Below the pieces are notes generated by a model. That model saw only the letters and a program-made list of their open reading frames with translations. It searched no databases and was not told where the DNA came from. The translations under genes and the position numbers were made by a program. 64,000 nucleotides of DNA, taken from Glaciozyma antarctica PI12 (taxonomy: Eukaryota > Basidiomycota > Microbotryomycetes > Kriegeriales > Camptobasidiaceae). The stretch covers positions 124,001 to 188,000 of the forward strand of contig KZ627153.1 in the NCBI GenBank assembly GCA_002917775.1, given 5' to 3'. Shown one piece after another: positions 20,394-31,006 of the stretch (its first letter is position 1; each line of letters starts with the position of its first letter).

Positions 20394-21985
20394 TTACAGC
20401 TGCTTGATTTGCCATGAGGCCATGTAGCCCTCGAGGACTCCTCGCACGCACGCGCCGAGCTTGGGGAGGCAGTAGCCGCTGCGACTTGTCGTAAGCTTCG
20501 GGCTTCGAGATTGGCACCGAAGAAGAGCGTACCCTTCCATCAGGAACAGCGTCTGCATCTCCAGCGATGCTATAAGCTTGCCCATCTCAGGATATGCCTC
20601 CAAAGTGAGCTGGAAGTCGGTCAGAGGATCGTCGACGAAGGTGTCGACGCCGAGGCTGTCACATCGTCAGCGTAGTCCTCAGGAAGGAAGGCTGATCACG
20701 CACGAAACGACGAGGTACGCAGGATTCCATGCCTTAATCTTGTTGATCGCTTTCCCCAGCGTCTTCAGGTAGGCCGCGTCGTTCGTTCCAAGCGGGAGAG
20801 GAAAGTTGACGTTCGCTCCGAACCCCTCGCCAGCGCCTCGCTCGCTTTCTGCACCGGTGAAGTCTGATACAGAGTCAGCCCTGACGCAGGTCTTCTGTCA
20901 AGGAAACGCACAAGGATAGTCGGGAGAACCATGGAGGGAGACGTAGAGAACAGTCTTGTCGGAGTAGAAGACTTTCGACGTGCCTGCGAAGCTCGTTGGC
21001 TACTCTCCTTGAATTTAAGGAATATTGTAGCTCACCGTTCCCATGATGATAATCGATGTCGAGGATGGCGATTCGGAGAGCAGGTGTGTGGAGTGATTGG
21101 AGGTAGCGAGCTGCGATCGAAGCGTTCGATAGATAGCAGTAACCTCCGCAAAGCGAGGGCGTCGAATGATGGCCAGGAGGTCGACTGACGCTTGTTTAAG
21201 AGCGCCGTTCCAAGTCTTCTAGAGCTGGGAATTGACGCACCAGAGCGCGAAAACTCCAGGAAGCAGGGGATCGCCCCAGAGCATTGCCGCAGCTTCGAGA
21301 GCAAGGCGTGCAGAAGCGAGTGCTGCTATCCAGGTGTCTGCAAAGATCTCTCAGCTACATTCCAATACTGGTGAAAGTACTAACCGGCTGTGACGGGAGC
21401 CGAGAGATCGAACGAGAAGAGCCCTAGAGATGAGCCGAGATCAGCGAGCGGTGCGAGCGTATGGCGATGTACTTGCCAGCTTTCTGGATTGCGCCTGATG
21501 TAGGATTAGGCGTTAGAGTGAAGAGCAAGAGCAGGTCGCGATGGAGAAAGGTCTCAGGAAGGACAGCAGCCTGCGAAGCCCGGGAGAGGTCAGGAGGGGC
21601 GGCAAGGTCTCCCTGGTCGACGACGTACCTTTGAGCCTCCTTCTGCTATCCATTCCGCATAGACTTCTTTAAGGAAAGTAAGGTAGTCCTGGCTGTGCAC
21701 GGCAGCTATCGCGGCGAGCACCCAGGGCTCCCCCACCTCTTCCGCCGTCCAGTCGAGCTCCACGTCCTCGACCCTGATGTCAGACTCGGCGGCAGATGTA
21801 GAATCCGCTGCACGTCCTGAAAAGCCTCGAGAAAGGAGCAGGGCGTCCAGTATGCGATGGTAGCGATCGGGAGACTCGAAGTAGGGCTGAAGCTCCCCCG
21901 ACAAGATCTCATGAGGAGGGTTGTGCAGGAGCGATAGCGGCGTGTGAAGGACGGGGAAAGCCCGTTCACTGGAGCCTCCCGACAT
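20394..21985 (-). CDS. Acetylpolyamine amidohydrolase / HDAC-superfamily deacetylase
   Basis: The ATG at 21985 starts MSGGSSERAFPVLHTP. The signature HNPPHEILSGELQPYFESPD is typical of acetylpolyamine amidohydrolases. Later exons give CRPPGHHS with the His pair, GGYCYLSNASIAA, AILDIDYHHGNG (zinc ligands), VSLHGSPDYPFTGAESERG, GANVNFPLPLGT, LGVDTFVDDPLTDF (third ligand Asp) and MEGGYCLP with the catalytic Tyr. All core residues expected for an active zinc deacylase are present. Substrates may be acetylated polyamines or proteins. The stop at 20394-20396 lies 15 bp from the stop of the MYST gene on the other strand, so the two transcripts must overlap at their 3' ends. Confidence 0.87.
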
Positions 21986-22303
21986 GAGCAGAAGGGCGAT
22001 TCGAGCTGGCGAAGAGAAGGAGGGAGAGCAAGAGACGGGGAGGAGCGAATCGGTCGGCACCTCCTCGCGTTCTCCTCGTCGAGTCGGATCTCCTACTCTT
22101 CCCTTGCTTCATGGCTGCACGCGTACGAACGTACGAACGAAGGAGAAATTTTGCGAACGCTGAGCATCATTCTGAAAGAGCGCAAGCTCGTTACAAGTCT
22201 CCGTCGAGGGAGAGGAAAGCGAGGGACAGTATTGGGTGTAACATGGTCAAGTACGGGGGGAAGAGGAGGGATAAGAAAGGGGTTAACATAATGATGTACT
22301 GAT
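21986..22303. other. Spacer upstream of the deacetylase-like gene
   Basis: This should contain the promoter of the minus-strand deacetylase-like gene and the 3' end of the following gene. No motif was recognised. Confidence 0.4.
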
Positions 22304-25300
22304 CTAGCCAATCGAGCTCCTAGCAGCAGTCGAAGCCGTCCTCCTAAGGATCTGCTCCACGTCCGCACGCCGGTCCGCTCGCCTCTCCTCCGGCGAGCCC
22401 TGAGGCGTAGACCTCGCAGGGAGAGGGGGGAGGACTTTCGGCGCCGGAGCGGGAGAGGATTCCTCGTGCGCGTTCCTTCGGCCTCGAAGCCCGACCATGC
22501 TTAAGCCTGAGCGAAGAGCGGCGCCGACTCCCTGCCCGAGACCCATCGATCCCGTCGACAAGCGGTGTTGCGCTCGACGACCCTTCGCCGGGCTGCTCAG
22601 CTCGTCGTCCGTTGCCGAGCCGGGAGGAAAGGAGAGGCCTGAGGCGGATTGGAGGGTGTGGCGCCACGAGTCGCGGTCGTCGTCGTCGAGTTCTTCCCTA
22701 TCGGCTTCGCTGTACGTGCGATGTCCGTTCGTGCGAGGGAAGGAGGCGGGGTAGATCATCGTCGGGCTGTTCTCGGTGGTGGCGTTCGTAGGATCGACCA
22801 TCGAGCTCGGCTTGGAGAAGGACGTCCTGGGGAAGCGGACGGAGGAAGTGGGGTTGGGAGTGGAAGGTTGGACGGTGGCGGTGGAAGTTGACTGCGAGAG
22901 CGAGAGGAGGTTAGACAGGGAAGCCTAAACAGGCGAAAAACGGGACGAACTGAAGACCTGGAGCGACGAATGGCAGACCTGCTCGACGACGGCGGCGGAG
23001 GGAGTCCTTCGACGACGTGCGAGGAAGTATCGGGCCACGACTCGGTGCTGGCACTCAACGGCGACCTGAGCGACGCGAGCTCCCTCCTACTCCCCGGCGT
23101 CGGCGATTCCTGTCCTGCAAACGGCGAGCGCGGACTCCGACTCGAGAACGACAGCGTGCTCGCTCGGCGAGGAATGTCGGGCTCGTCCATCGGGTTCCGC
23201 AAAGCCTGCCTGCCCGAGCCGAGTGCGGTGAGCGGCCTCGAGGAGGAGGTCGAGACGGTCGCTCCCTCGAACGGGCTCGACGTCGCCGGGCGTTTCGGCG
23301 ATCCGTTGAACGGACCTCGAGCCAGTCCCGCTCGACTCGAAGGACGACTACTGGTCCCGTCCGCCTCCCTCCTCAAGCGCTCCCGCTCCCTCTCCACCCT
23401 CGTGTAGGCGATCAAGCCCTCCGTCAAGCTCCTGACTTGGTCGTCGCTCGAGCGGAGGAGCGAGTTGATGCTCTTCTGGAACTGGACGAGCCCGACCGCC
23501 GGCGATCGACTTCGCTCGTCCAGCTGCGCCTCAATCTGAGCGTCGATCGCCGCCAAAGAGAGGGCGCGTAGGCCCGAGTTGAGCTTCGTGGTTGCGCCGA
23601 CCATCGCCTCCATGCGCTTGACGAGGTCGACCGACTCCGGCGAGTTCTCGCGTCCATCCGGAGGCGAAAAATGGCGGTCGAAGCAGTCGAGAGCTTGGTG
23701 GAGGAGCTTGTGGCGGTCCGCATGGGCGCCGCCGCCGGGTCGAACGGAGCGACTCGACTCTGCGCCAACGCGGGAGGAGAGCGAGGCGGAGGTGCTGGTT
23801 CTCGTCATGCCGGGGGAGTCCTGAGGAAAATCGAGGGAGGAGTCGGCAACGGAGAGCCGACGGCGACGTGCGCTACCGGGGTCGAGCTTGCTGGGGGAGG
23901 TCTGCGCGTTCGGGTCGCCGATGTCACTCGCGACGATTCCTTGCCCGGCGAGGAGGGCGTTGATGGCGCGGAGGGTACGGTCGCGGTCGTTGGGGTCCTG
24001 GGGCGAGGCGGGAAGGGCGTCGCGAGTGGATCGAGTGTCGCCGCTGCTCCCAGATGCTCTCGAGCGCGTGCTTCGCTGGCGGAGGTCCTGGACTACAAAC
24101 GAGAGCGTCAGGACCGGCTCCTTAATGAGAATGACGCCGCATGGCAACGTACACTCGGACAGCCACGCTTCAGACCCAATCTCCGAAGCCCTGAGCCGCT
24201 CCTTGCGTTCACGAAGATCGGCCGCGATGGCGTCGTAGCGATCCTCGGGCGGTGTGACGGTCCCTTGAGTCCTCGCATCGAGGCCCTGCAAGCCACTTCG
24301 GAAAACTGCGAGGTGCGAGTATCAGCTCTCGCGTCCTCCACCGTCACGAAAGAAACTCACCATCCTCCCTCTCAAACCTGCGCACCTCCTCCACCTCCCG
24401 CGCACTCAAATCACTCTGCGTCCTCTCCCTCACTCTCGACCAGCTCCTCCTCCTCCCGCCGGGCGTCTCCGACCCCTCCCTGATATCCCTCTCCCTCTCC
24501 TCCCCCTCCTCCCTCTCCTTCCCACTCCCCTTCTTCGCCCTCAACGGCCTAGGGCTCGGCAAATCCCCCTGCTCTCCCCTCTCCGCGCCCAACATACACC
24601 CCTGCCTCCCCATTCGACGTCCAGCGCCGATGTCGGTCCCCCGAAGCTCCCGCCGCCAACGCCGGAGAAGCCGCACGAGTTCCCTCGAATCGATCCTTAA
24701 GCGCAGGGCTAGCCGTTTGCGGCGTCTCGACCGACCTTCGCACAGAGGAGGGAGGGTCGACAAACTCCCTCGGCAGCGCCGGTCGCCTCAACCCCGGCGA
24801 AGCCCTGCTCGTCGGACTCGGTAGCGGCGGCTCCTCCTCGTACCTCCTCCTCGTATCTATCGAGCTAGTCGCGCGACTCCGCTCGTACTCCCTCTCCAAC
24901 CAACCATCTCCCCGCCTCGTGCTCCCTGCTGACCGTCCTTCGGTGGTAGAATAACTCGAAATGGACGTGTAGCTCCTCTCCCCCTCCTCACCGCGCTTCC
25001 TCATGCTCCCCGTGCTCCACGTCTTCCACCTGACGCCGCGCCAAGCGTCCGGACGCGCCTTTCTCTCTCCCGCTCCTGCTTCTCATCCCCCAGCGTCCTG
25101 CTCCTACGCGCGCTACTGCGATTGTCGGAGAGGCCAAACTCGTCTACCGAGGCGCGTGGGCGGAGGGGAGGGCGCTCCGATGTCATGCTCGTGCGTGGGC
25201 GGTCGAAAGAGTCGGTACGGGGTGTGGCGGGGCGGCGGCGGGGGGAGGAGTTGATGGAGGCGTTGGAGGAGTGCTGGGAGCGGGGAGGAGAGGCGAGGGG

Positions 25301-26462
25301 GAGGATCTGAGAGTTGATCGAGTCGAGGATCTATGAGGCCAGTTAGCTGGCTCCTTTGTAGGTGGAGGGAATGGAGCGTACCTGCTGATTCTTCCTCTTG
25401 ACCTCGGCTGCTCGCTTAGCTCGTCGTGTACGCCGAATCTCTGGGTCTTCCCCCTCGAACGACCCAGACGACGCGCGTCGGTCATGGCCCGAAGGTCGGT
25501 CCTCTCCTCTCTCCGTAGGAGTTGACGAAGCCGAGCTCGAATGCTGGTGCGACCTTCCCTCGCCCTCGCTGCCGGCACTCGAATGAGCCCCCCTCGTCAC
25601 TGTGGTAAGGGAAAGGAGGGGCGAGCCCGAAGAGGCGTTGGAGCGTGCGTCGAGACTGATGCGACTTCCGGTCGATCGGCGAGAGGGTGAAGAGAGGGTC
25701 GAAGCGGTCCTTCGCACGTCGTCCCGCTCCAGCTCTGCTACCTGCCTACGCTCCAAAGCCGCCCGCGGGCTTCCAACGACGATGGGGGAGCTCCGCTCAA
25801 TGTTCGGGACCCGGAACGAGCGCTTCATCGTCGGCGTCTCGGGGGCGTTCCTCCTCCTCTCCTCCCGCTCCCGCTCGCTCGTCCCCGCCAGCCCACTACC
25901 GTTGCTCGCGCCGTCGCTCGCCGTGTTGGGCGGACTGGGGAGCTGGCCGAGTCCACGAGAGAAGCCCGAGTTGCCTAGGCCGCGAAGGCCAACGTTGGCG
26001 ATGCTGGAAGAAGAGATGGAGGGAGTACTGGAGTAGCGGGTATGCGTGGGGGAGGTCCTGGTGAGGACGGAGGAGGCGCGCGCGCGGGAGATGGTCGACG
26101 AGCTGGCTTGGCTTGAGGGGCGAGTGGTAGAGGGAGAGTCGCGGGGAGAGTCGCGGGGAGATTCGCGAGGTGAGTTCGAGAAAGAGGCGGCGAGGGAAGA
26201 GGTGCGGCGTGAAAGGGTCGGAGCCGTCGAGGAGGGGCTGGAGCTGGTGTCGAGAGTTTTGCTGCGTCCCAATTCGCGGGAGAGGGGGATCGTCACTTCA
26301 GCGCTTCCAGGTCTGCTTATCGTGGCGTGCGAGGAGGCGAAGGGTTGCTGGTTCAGGCGGGGGCTGATGGAGGAGGAGGAGGCCGCCGTGTTTGAGGAGA
26401 GCGTGCGCTGGTGAGACGGGCGTGGAAGTGGAGGAGGTAGGGGAGGTAGGAGAGTCGGACAT
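22304..26462 (-). CDS. Large Ser/Arg/Pro-rich protein, unknown function
   Basis: A long minus-strand coding region with few introns runs from about 26462 to the stop at 22304. Possible starts are MSDSPTSPTSSTSTPVSP at 26462 or a later one; the first 200 nt can be read in two frames. The protein is mostly low complexity (Ser, Pro, Arg) and includes a small tandem ESPRDSPRDSP repeat near 26135-26170. A more ordered, likely helical part around 23440-23700 reads DLVKRMEAMVGATTKLNSGL and LAAIDAQIEAQLDERSRSP. The C-terminus has DREELDDDDRDSWRHTLQSA and ends RTASTAARSSIG. No catalytic motif is visible. It could be a cytoskeletal, polarity or cell-cycle scaffold, but that is a guess. Confidence 0.6.
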
Positions 26463-27230
26463 TCTGCGTAGAGTCTACCGGGACATGGAGAGCTGCAGAC
26501 AAGTACGACGAGAGGTCAGCGCTGCCCGTCCGCACTCAGGCCGAGATGCTGCTGTTTGTGAAGGTGCGTCCTGGAGACCGCTGGATCGTCCTGCTGTAGC
26601 TCCAGCAGAGCAAGCTCGCCCCCAAGCCCGGATACAGCACGCCTGCGTTTCCCCCTCAGGAGATCTGTAGCTGGGCCTCGCCAGAAGCACCCGGCGCGCA
26701 CGAACAACAACCAAGCCCCGGCGACTCACCTCGTTTGATCGTCTACACGCTCTCGTTCGCTTTGCTCAGGTAGCTGGTCTGCGCGCCTAATGGGTCGCAC
26801 GTCGAGAGAGAGAGAAGGTCGTAGGTCGCGAAGAGGAGAGGTCGTCGTGCTCAGTAGGGGGCGGGAGGAGGAGTCTGCCTCGCCGAGTCTTTGAGGAGGG
26901 CAACGACTGTGGAGGATACGAAGCTCCTGCTGGTCGATATCGAGCTTCGTCGGCGTGCAGCGGTGGTAGGCAAAACAACACTCTGCCTTGACGTTGAGCG
27001 CTGAGTTCGAGTTTCAACCACTGCCGAGCGCCCAGATCTTCACTCGCTGCCGAACTCACTCCTCCTCACCAGACAGCAGACTCCGACTACGCATTACAGA
27101 TACACGCGAAGACTTTTCAGAGCCTCTCTCAAGAATTCAAACCAAAGCGCCCTGCACAGATTCGGAGGATCAGGACCTCGACCTCGCTAGCGAGCTAGCA
27201 AATTCCGACTCACCTCTCCAAGCGCCGCAC
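26463..27230. other. Spacer of about 770 bp
   Basis: Open frames here look like chance. This stretch should hold the promoter of the Ser-rich gene and the 3' end of the next gene. No RNA or repeat was recognised. Confidence 0.4.
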
Positions 27231-28728
27231 TCAGCAAACCTCCTCCTTGATTCGGCGAATCTTGCTCGGACGCTCGGGGATCGCATCTTTGTTGTCCTCG
27301 TTGCCGGAGCCAGCGACGGGCCACGCCGAAAAGAAAGTCTGGAGACGCGGGGGGGTCAGCCCAAGGGCTCAGCCAGTCGGGGAGGGAACGACGTACTGGG
27401 AGGACTGGGATGCAGTCGTCTTTGGCGACAGCAGCAGCCGCAAGCTCGAGGAGTCGTTTCGCAGCCTCCTCCCGCTGTTTCTCAGCCTCAATGATCGCCG
27501 TTCGCGAGTCCTCGAGCAACTTGATCTGGTAGCCCTGAACGTCGGCACTGTTTAGTACATCTGTCAGCCGGAGGCAAAGCGATCAGGGAAAAGGACGCAC
27601 GAAAGCTCCACGAAGTCGATCGCTGGCCATGGCTTGATTCGCTCGCTGATCTCTGCCAGCTCGACGGGGAGGTATCGACCGCTGCCCTCGGAGATTCGCA
27701 ATCCCAGACCGAAACTCAAAGCCCATCCTGCAAAGAACGTTTCAGAAGTGAGCCTCAACATCCCATCGCAAGACGCTCACCGCGGAAGTACGGCGCGTAG
27801 GCGCTGCGATCGGACGTCTTGATGGAAAAGAACTGAGGATCGGACCAAGGAGGCGACTTGAAACGTTCGTCAGTACAGCGAAGGAGGTACCAAAGCGAAA
27901 ACCGACGCACCGCAAAAGCCTTGATCCCCGCACGCCGAAACCGGAAGATCGGCATGCGGCTCGCCCGCTCCTCGAGGTAGAACACCGGCGTCGCAGGGTC
28001 CACACCGTCGCAGAAGTAAAGCAGGTAAGCATCGCTCAGCGCGGACTGCTTAGGGAGCTCTCCTCCGAGTCCAAACAGCGAGATGGGGATTGAGAAGGTC
28101 CCTCGCTCTGAGTTGCCGAGCGCGTTTAGGCCGTCAAGCTCGATGGCGCGACCAAATTCGACGGTGTGGAGAATCTGGAGCTGCTTGCTGTACCTGTCGT
28201 CGAAGAATTGCGTGAGATTGATGAGCGAAGACCGTGCGAGGGGAACGCACGAAATCCTCTTCGCCTCGTGCACGACGCTTGGTCGCCGCCACGAAGCGAT
28301 CTAGCGAACAAGTTCGGCGCATGCGAAGCTACCCCAGTCCCCACTTCCCTGGTCAACAACGCACGTAAACCTCGTCACCCCCGCCACCTCGCCCTCCTAC
28401 GCCTCCTCCTTCCACGCTTCCACGCCTCCTCAAAGAACACAACCACCCACGACGCATCTCCCTCCATCGCAACCTTCTCCCACTTCATCATTCGCTCGCC
28501 AAATCCTTCGAAGCCAAAACGCACCTTGGACCCCCGAAGCCCAGCTCCCCACCCCAGCAGCGCCAGCACCCTCCGACCTCCTCGCTTTCCCTCGACGATG
28601 GAGAGCGTAGGCTCTCCTCCGCGCTCTCGAAATACGAGGAATAGCGGAGGTTTATCGTATTGAGGCCCGCGCGTGTGTTGGTCGACCTCCCAGTATCGTA
28701 GAGGGATGAAGAGGGAAGAGCTTGACAT
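27231..28728 (-). CDS. Hypothetical protein, multi-exon
   Basis: The likely start is MSSSSLFIPLRYWEVDQHTR (ATG at 28728). Exons then give FGERMMKWEKVAMEGDASWV, DRFVAATKRRARGEEDF, RYSKQLQILHTVEFGRAIEL, GTFSIPISLFGLGGELPKQS, ATPVFYLEERASRMPIFRFR, SPPWSDPQFFSIKTSDRSAY, GRYLPVELAEISERIKPWPA, a short helical/coiled part (SRTAIIEAEKQREEAAKRLL) and a basic end RPSKIRRIKEEVC. Introns are canonical. The C-terminal SKIRRIKEE looks like a possible sumoylation-type (IKEE) or nuclear localisation segment. I do not recognise the family. Confidence 0.6.
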
Positions 28729-29104
28729 GCTGCAGGCGGAGGGCGGAGAGTGCTCGGCAAGGGGCGGAGGGTGCTGATTTCGAGTAAAGGGAAGTTCCTG
28801 CGGTGAAGCAAGGGTCAACTAGGCTCGCCGGTGTCGAAGCTGAGCGCTGAACCCATCTGTTCGAGCGAGAGCTGCTGCGAGCGAGGGCGGCGGGCGAGCT
28901 TTGCTGACGGTCGTGCGTCCTGTGTGAGAGAGCAGAGCGGAACGATGCTCCTTAAGAGAACGCCGTCGAAGCAGAGAGCGAACAAAAAGGACTGGAATCG
29001 AGCGAGGGGTCTCCGCGGAAAAAGTGAGCGGCCAGCTGCTCTGCTCCGGCGCGTTCTTCGCCAGCTCTAGCTCGAAGGCAGGCTCCCATTCAGCAATGTA
29101 ATTC
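28729..29104. other. Spacer between two minus-strand genes
   Basis: This is the promoter side of the hypothetical gene. Nothing specific was recognised. Confidence 0.4.
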
Positions 29105-30259
29105 TCAGCTTCTCTCCTGCGCCTTGAACCGCCTTTCCACCATTCTCACCACCGCCCAAAACCCTTCATCAAACTCCTCGTTCTCAAACGCGACCTCCCT
29201 CTTCCCGCGAAGATAATCTTCCGCCATCCCCTCCTCCTCCACAAGCCGAATGCCAAGCTCACTCGCCTCTCGTTCCACCTCTCCCCACCGTCCACATTGC
29301 GTCCATCTCAAAGGGACCCGCAGCTCCTCCCACGTCCTTGCGACCGCGCGTCCTTTTCGGAGGGTAGCGATCAGAGACCCGACCTCGTTTGCGATGACAG
29401 CGGGATTGATCATGGCGGAATGACCGAGGCGAAGAGTGCGGAGATATGCTGGGAGATGTGGGAGTGCTCGTGCTGTGAACTTGCCGATGACGCAGTCGAG
29501 GAAGATGGATTGGCTCGAAACGAGTGAAGGCGGGATGGACGAGGAAATGGAGAGAGATTTGAGGGCGGGAGAGTCGAGAAAGGGGGGCTGGACGTCGTCG
29601 ACTTGTCGCTGATGTTCGTAAACCTCGTTGTGAGACCAGGAGAGAGCCGAGACGGAGGGGAAGGCCGTAGTCGTAAAGTGGGAGTAGGCGTCGTAGATTT
29701 TGGTGTCCAGTACGCACATCCAGCAAACATGTGGCCAGCTGAGGGAGGTCGGGAATGACTGGAGAGCGGTGATGGTGCAGTTGGAGAGGAAGAGGGAGGT
29801 GAGACCTGCAACGACTTGATCAGCGAGGACGACGCCATCAAGTGGTGGATACGCACTGGAGGAGACAGGCGCAAGATCCTTGAGATCTATCCGCTTGACA
29901 GTCACGATCCTCAGCTCTCGCAACTGCCCGCAGGCGGTCATCAAAACCTTTAGCTTGGAACCAGCGGCAGACTGCTTCGGCGCGTCGACGCTGATGGTTC
30001 CCATCCGCATCTCCCGAACCCCCTCTCCGAGCTCACTCCTCTGTTCCAGCACCTGCGCCAGCACTCGCGCCGACGTGCGGTCAGGGAGAACCACGCTCCT
30101 GAAAAGCTCAGCTTGCGCCCACGCCCTCCACGCCCGGGACACCAGCGAGTAGCGTCGAAGAGTGCCGTATCGTGCAGAGTAGTCCGTCAACGAAGGCGCG
30201 GTGACGCTGTGGTGAATGACGAGGAGCTGGAGTTCGGGAGGAAGGAGGGGAGGCGCCAT
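29105..30259 (-). CDS. F-box-like protein (paralogue 2)
   Basis: The ATG at 30259 starts MAPPLLPPELQLLVIHHSV, followed by YSLVSRAWRAWAQAELFRSV, the same F-box-like opening as in the gene at 422-1564. The rest has Leu-rich segments (LTSLFLSNCTITALQSFPTS; LPAYLRTLRLGHSAM) that suggest an LRR-like fold. It ends FDEGFWAVVRMVERRFKAQE, matching the FWELVEETERSL end of paralogue 1. A 51-nt segment at 29806-29856 has a perfect intron form (GTGCGT ... GCTGATC ... TTGCAG) but is a multiple of three and free of stops, so an unspliced reading is also open. The likely role is an SCF substrate adaptor; substrates are unknown. Confidence 0.65.
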   Translation of the reverse strand: MAPPLLPPELQLLVIHHSVTAPSLTDYSARYGTLRRYSLVSRAWRAWAQAELFRSVVLPDRTSARVLAQVLEQRSELGEGVREMRMGTISVDAPKQSAAGSKLKVLMTACGQLRELRIVTVKRIDLKDLAPVSSSAYPPLDGVVLADQVVAGLTSLFLSNCTITALQSFPTSLSWPHVCWMCVLDTKIYDAYSHFTTTAFPSVSALSWSHNEVYEHQRQVDDVQPPFLDSPALKSLSISSSIPPSLVSSQSIFLDCVIGKFTARALPHLPAYLRTLRLGHSAMINPAVIANEVGSLIATLRKGRAVARTWEELRVPLRWTQCGRWGEVEREASELGIRLVEEEGMAEDYLRGKREVAFENEEFDEGFWAVVRMVERRFKAQERS

Positions 30260-31006
30260 CGGGCGGTTGGCGGTAGCCTGTGGACGAGCGGGGTTAGCTC
30301 TCCTGGTACCTCCGCGCCGTACTGTAGTCCTTGCTAAAGGCCTCCTTCACGGAGCGGCTGGCCAGCACCGGCCGTACTCCTGCCACGTCCACCCAAGCTC
30401 TCCTGCCCCCAACACCTCCGCAGAAAGCCCTCCGCTCGTAGACTCACCAGGTCCGGGAAGTGGGACGTTCTTGAGGTGCTGCTGGGGCGTCCTCAACGAG
30501 CTCGGGAGCAATACGGCGGCGTGGAGGTTGCGGTCAAGGAGGAAGAGGAGTTGCCACTCACCTGCGAGTGCCGAAAAGAGGTTTCGACCGACCGAGATCT
30601 TTAGGAGAGGTACTCGTCCTTCTTCCTCTTCTTCCTCTTCGGCGGCAGGTCAAGCAGGTCATTCCACAAAATCCTCTACGTTCTCGCGCTTCAAGCCATC
30701 GCCCCGACCTTGACGTCGATATCCAACTCGTTGCAAGCATCCTCAAATTCCTCCCAAGGCGTCGCTCCCACCTCCTCATACCTCCCTCTCATGCTCCCAC
30801 CTGGCAAATAATCCCGACCAAAAGACCTGCAATAATCTACACAACATTAGGCCCCAGCTCCCTCACTCTCCTCAAAACACCAGCTCAGCATTCCCTGATC
30901 CCCGAACGCTCCCATGGCGTCCTCCAGGCTAGCTCGGTTCCACTCCGTTCCTCGCTGTAGCTCTTGTTGAGGAAGAACACGACTCGCAGCTCTTCTTTTC
31001 TGACGC
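30260..31006. other. Spacer with one copy of a dispersed repeat
   Basis: No gene is supported here. It holds repeat copy A (30651-30777) and the promoter of the minus-strand F-box-like gene. Confidence 0.45.
30651..30777 (+). repeat. Dispersed repeat of about 125 bp, copy A
   Basis: This segment matches the reverse complement of 54781-54905 over its length, with roughly nine in ten bases alike and a small gap. Exact shared stretches include CAAGCAGGTCATTCCACAAA and GCAAGCATCCTCAAATTCCT. Flanks outside the match are unrelated. It is not a coding match I recognise. Confidence 0.75.

Noticed and set aside
22970-24483. Long plus-strand open frames opposite the Ser-rich gene
   Set aside because: They are the antisense of a minus-strand coding region with stronger codon pattern and splice signals.
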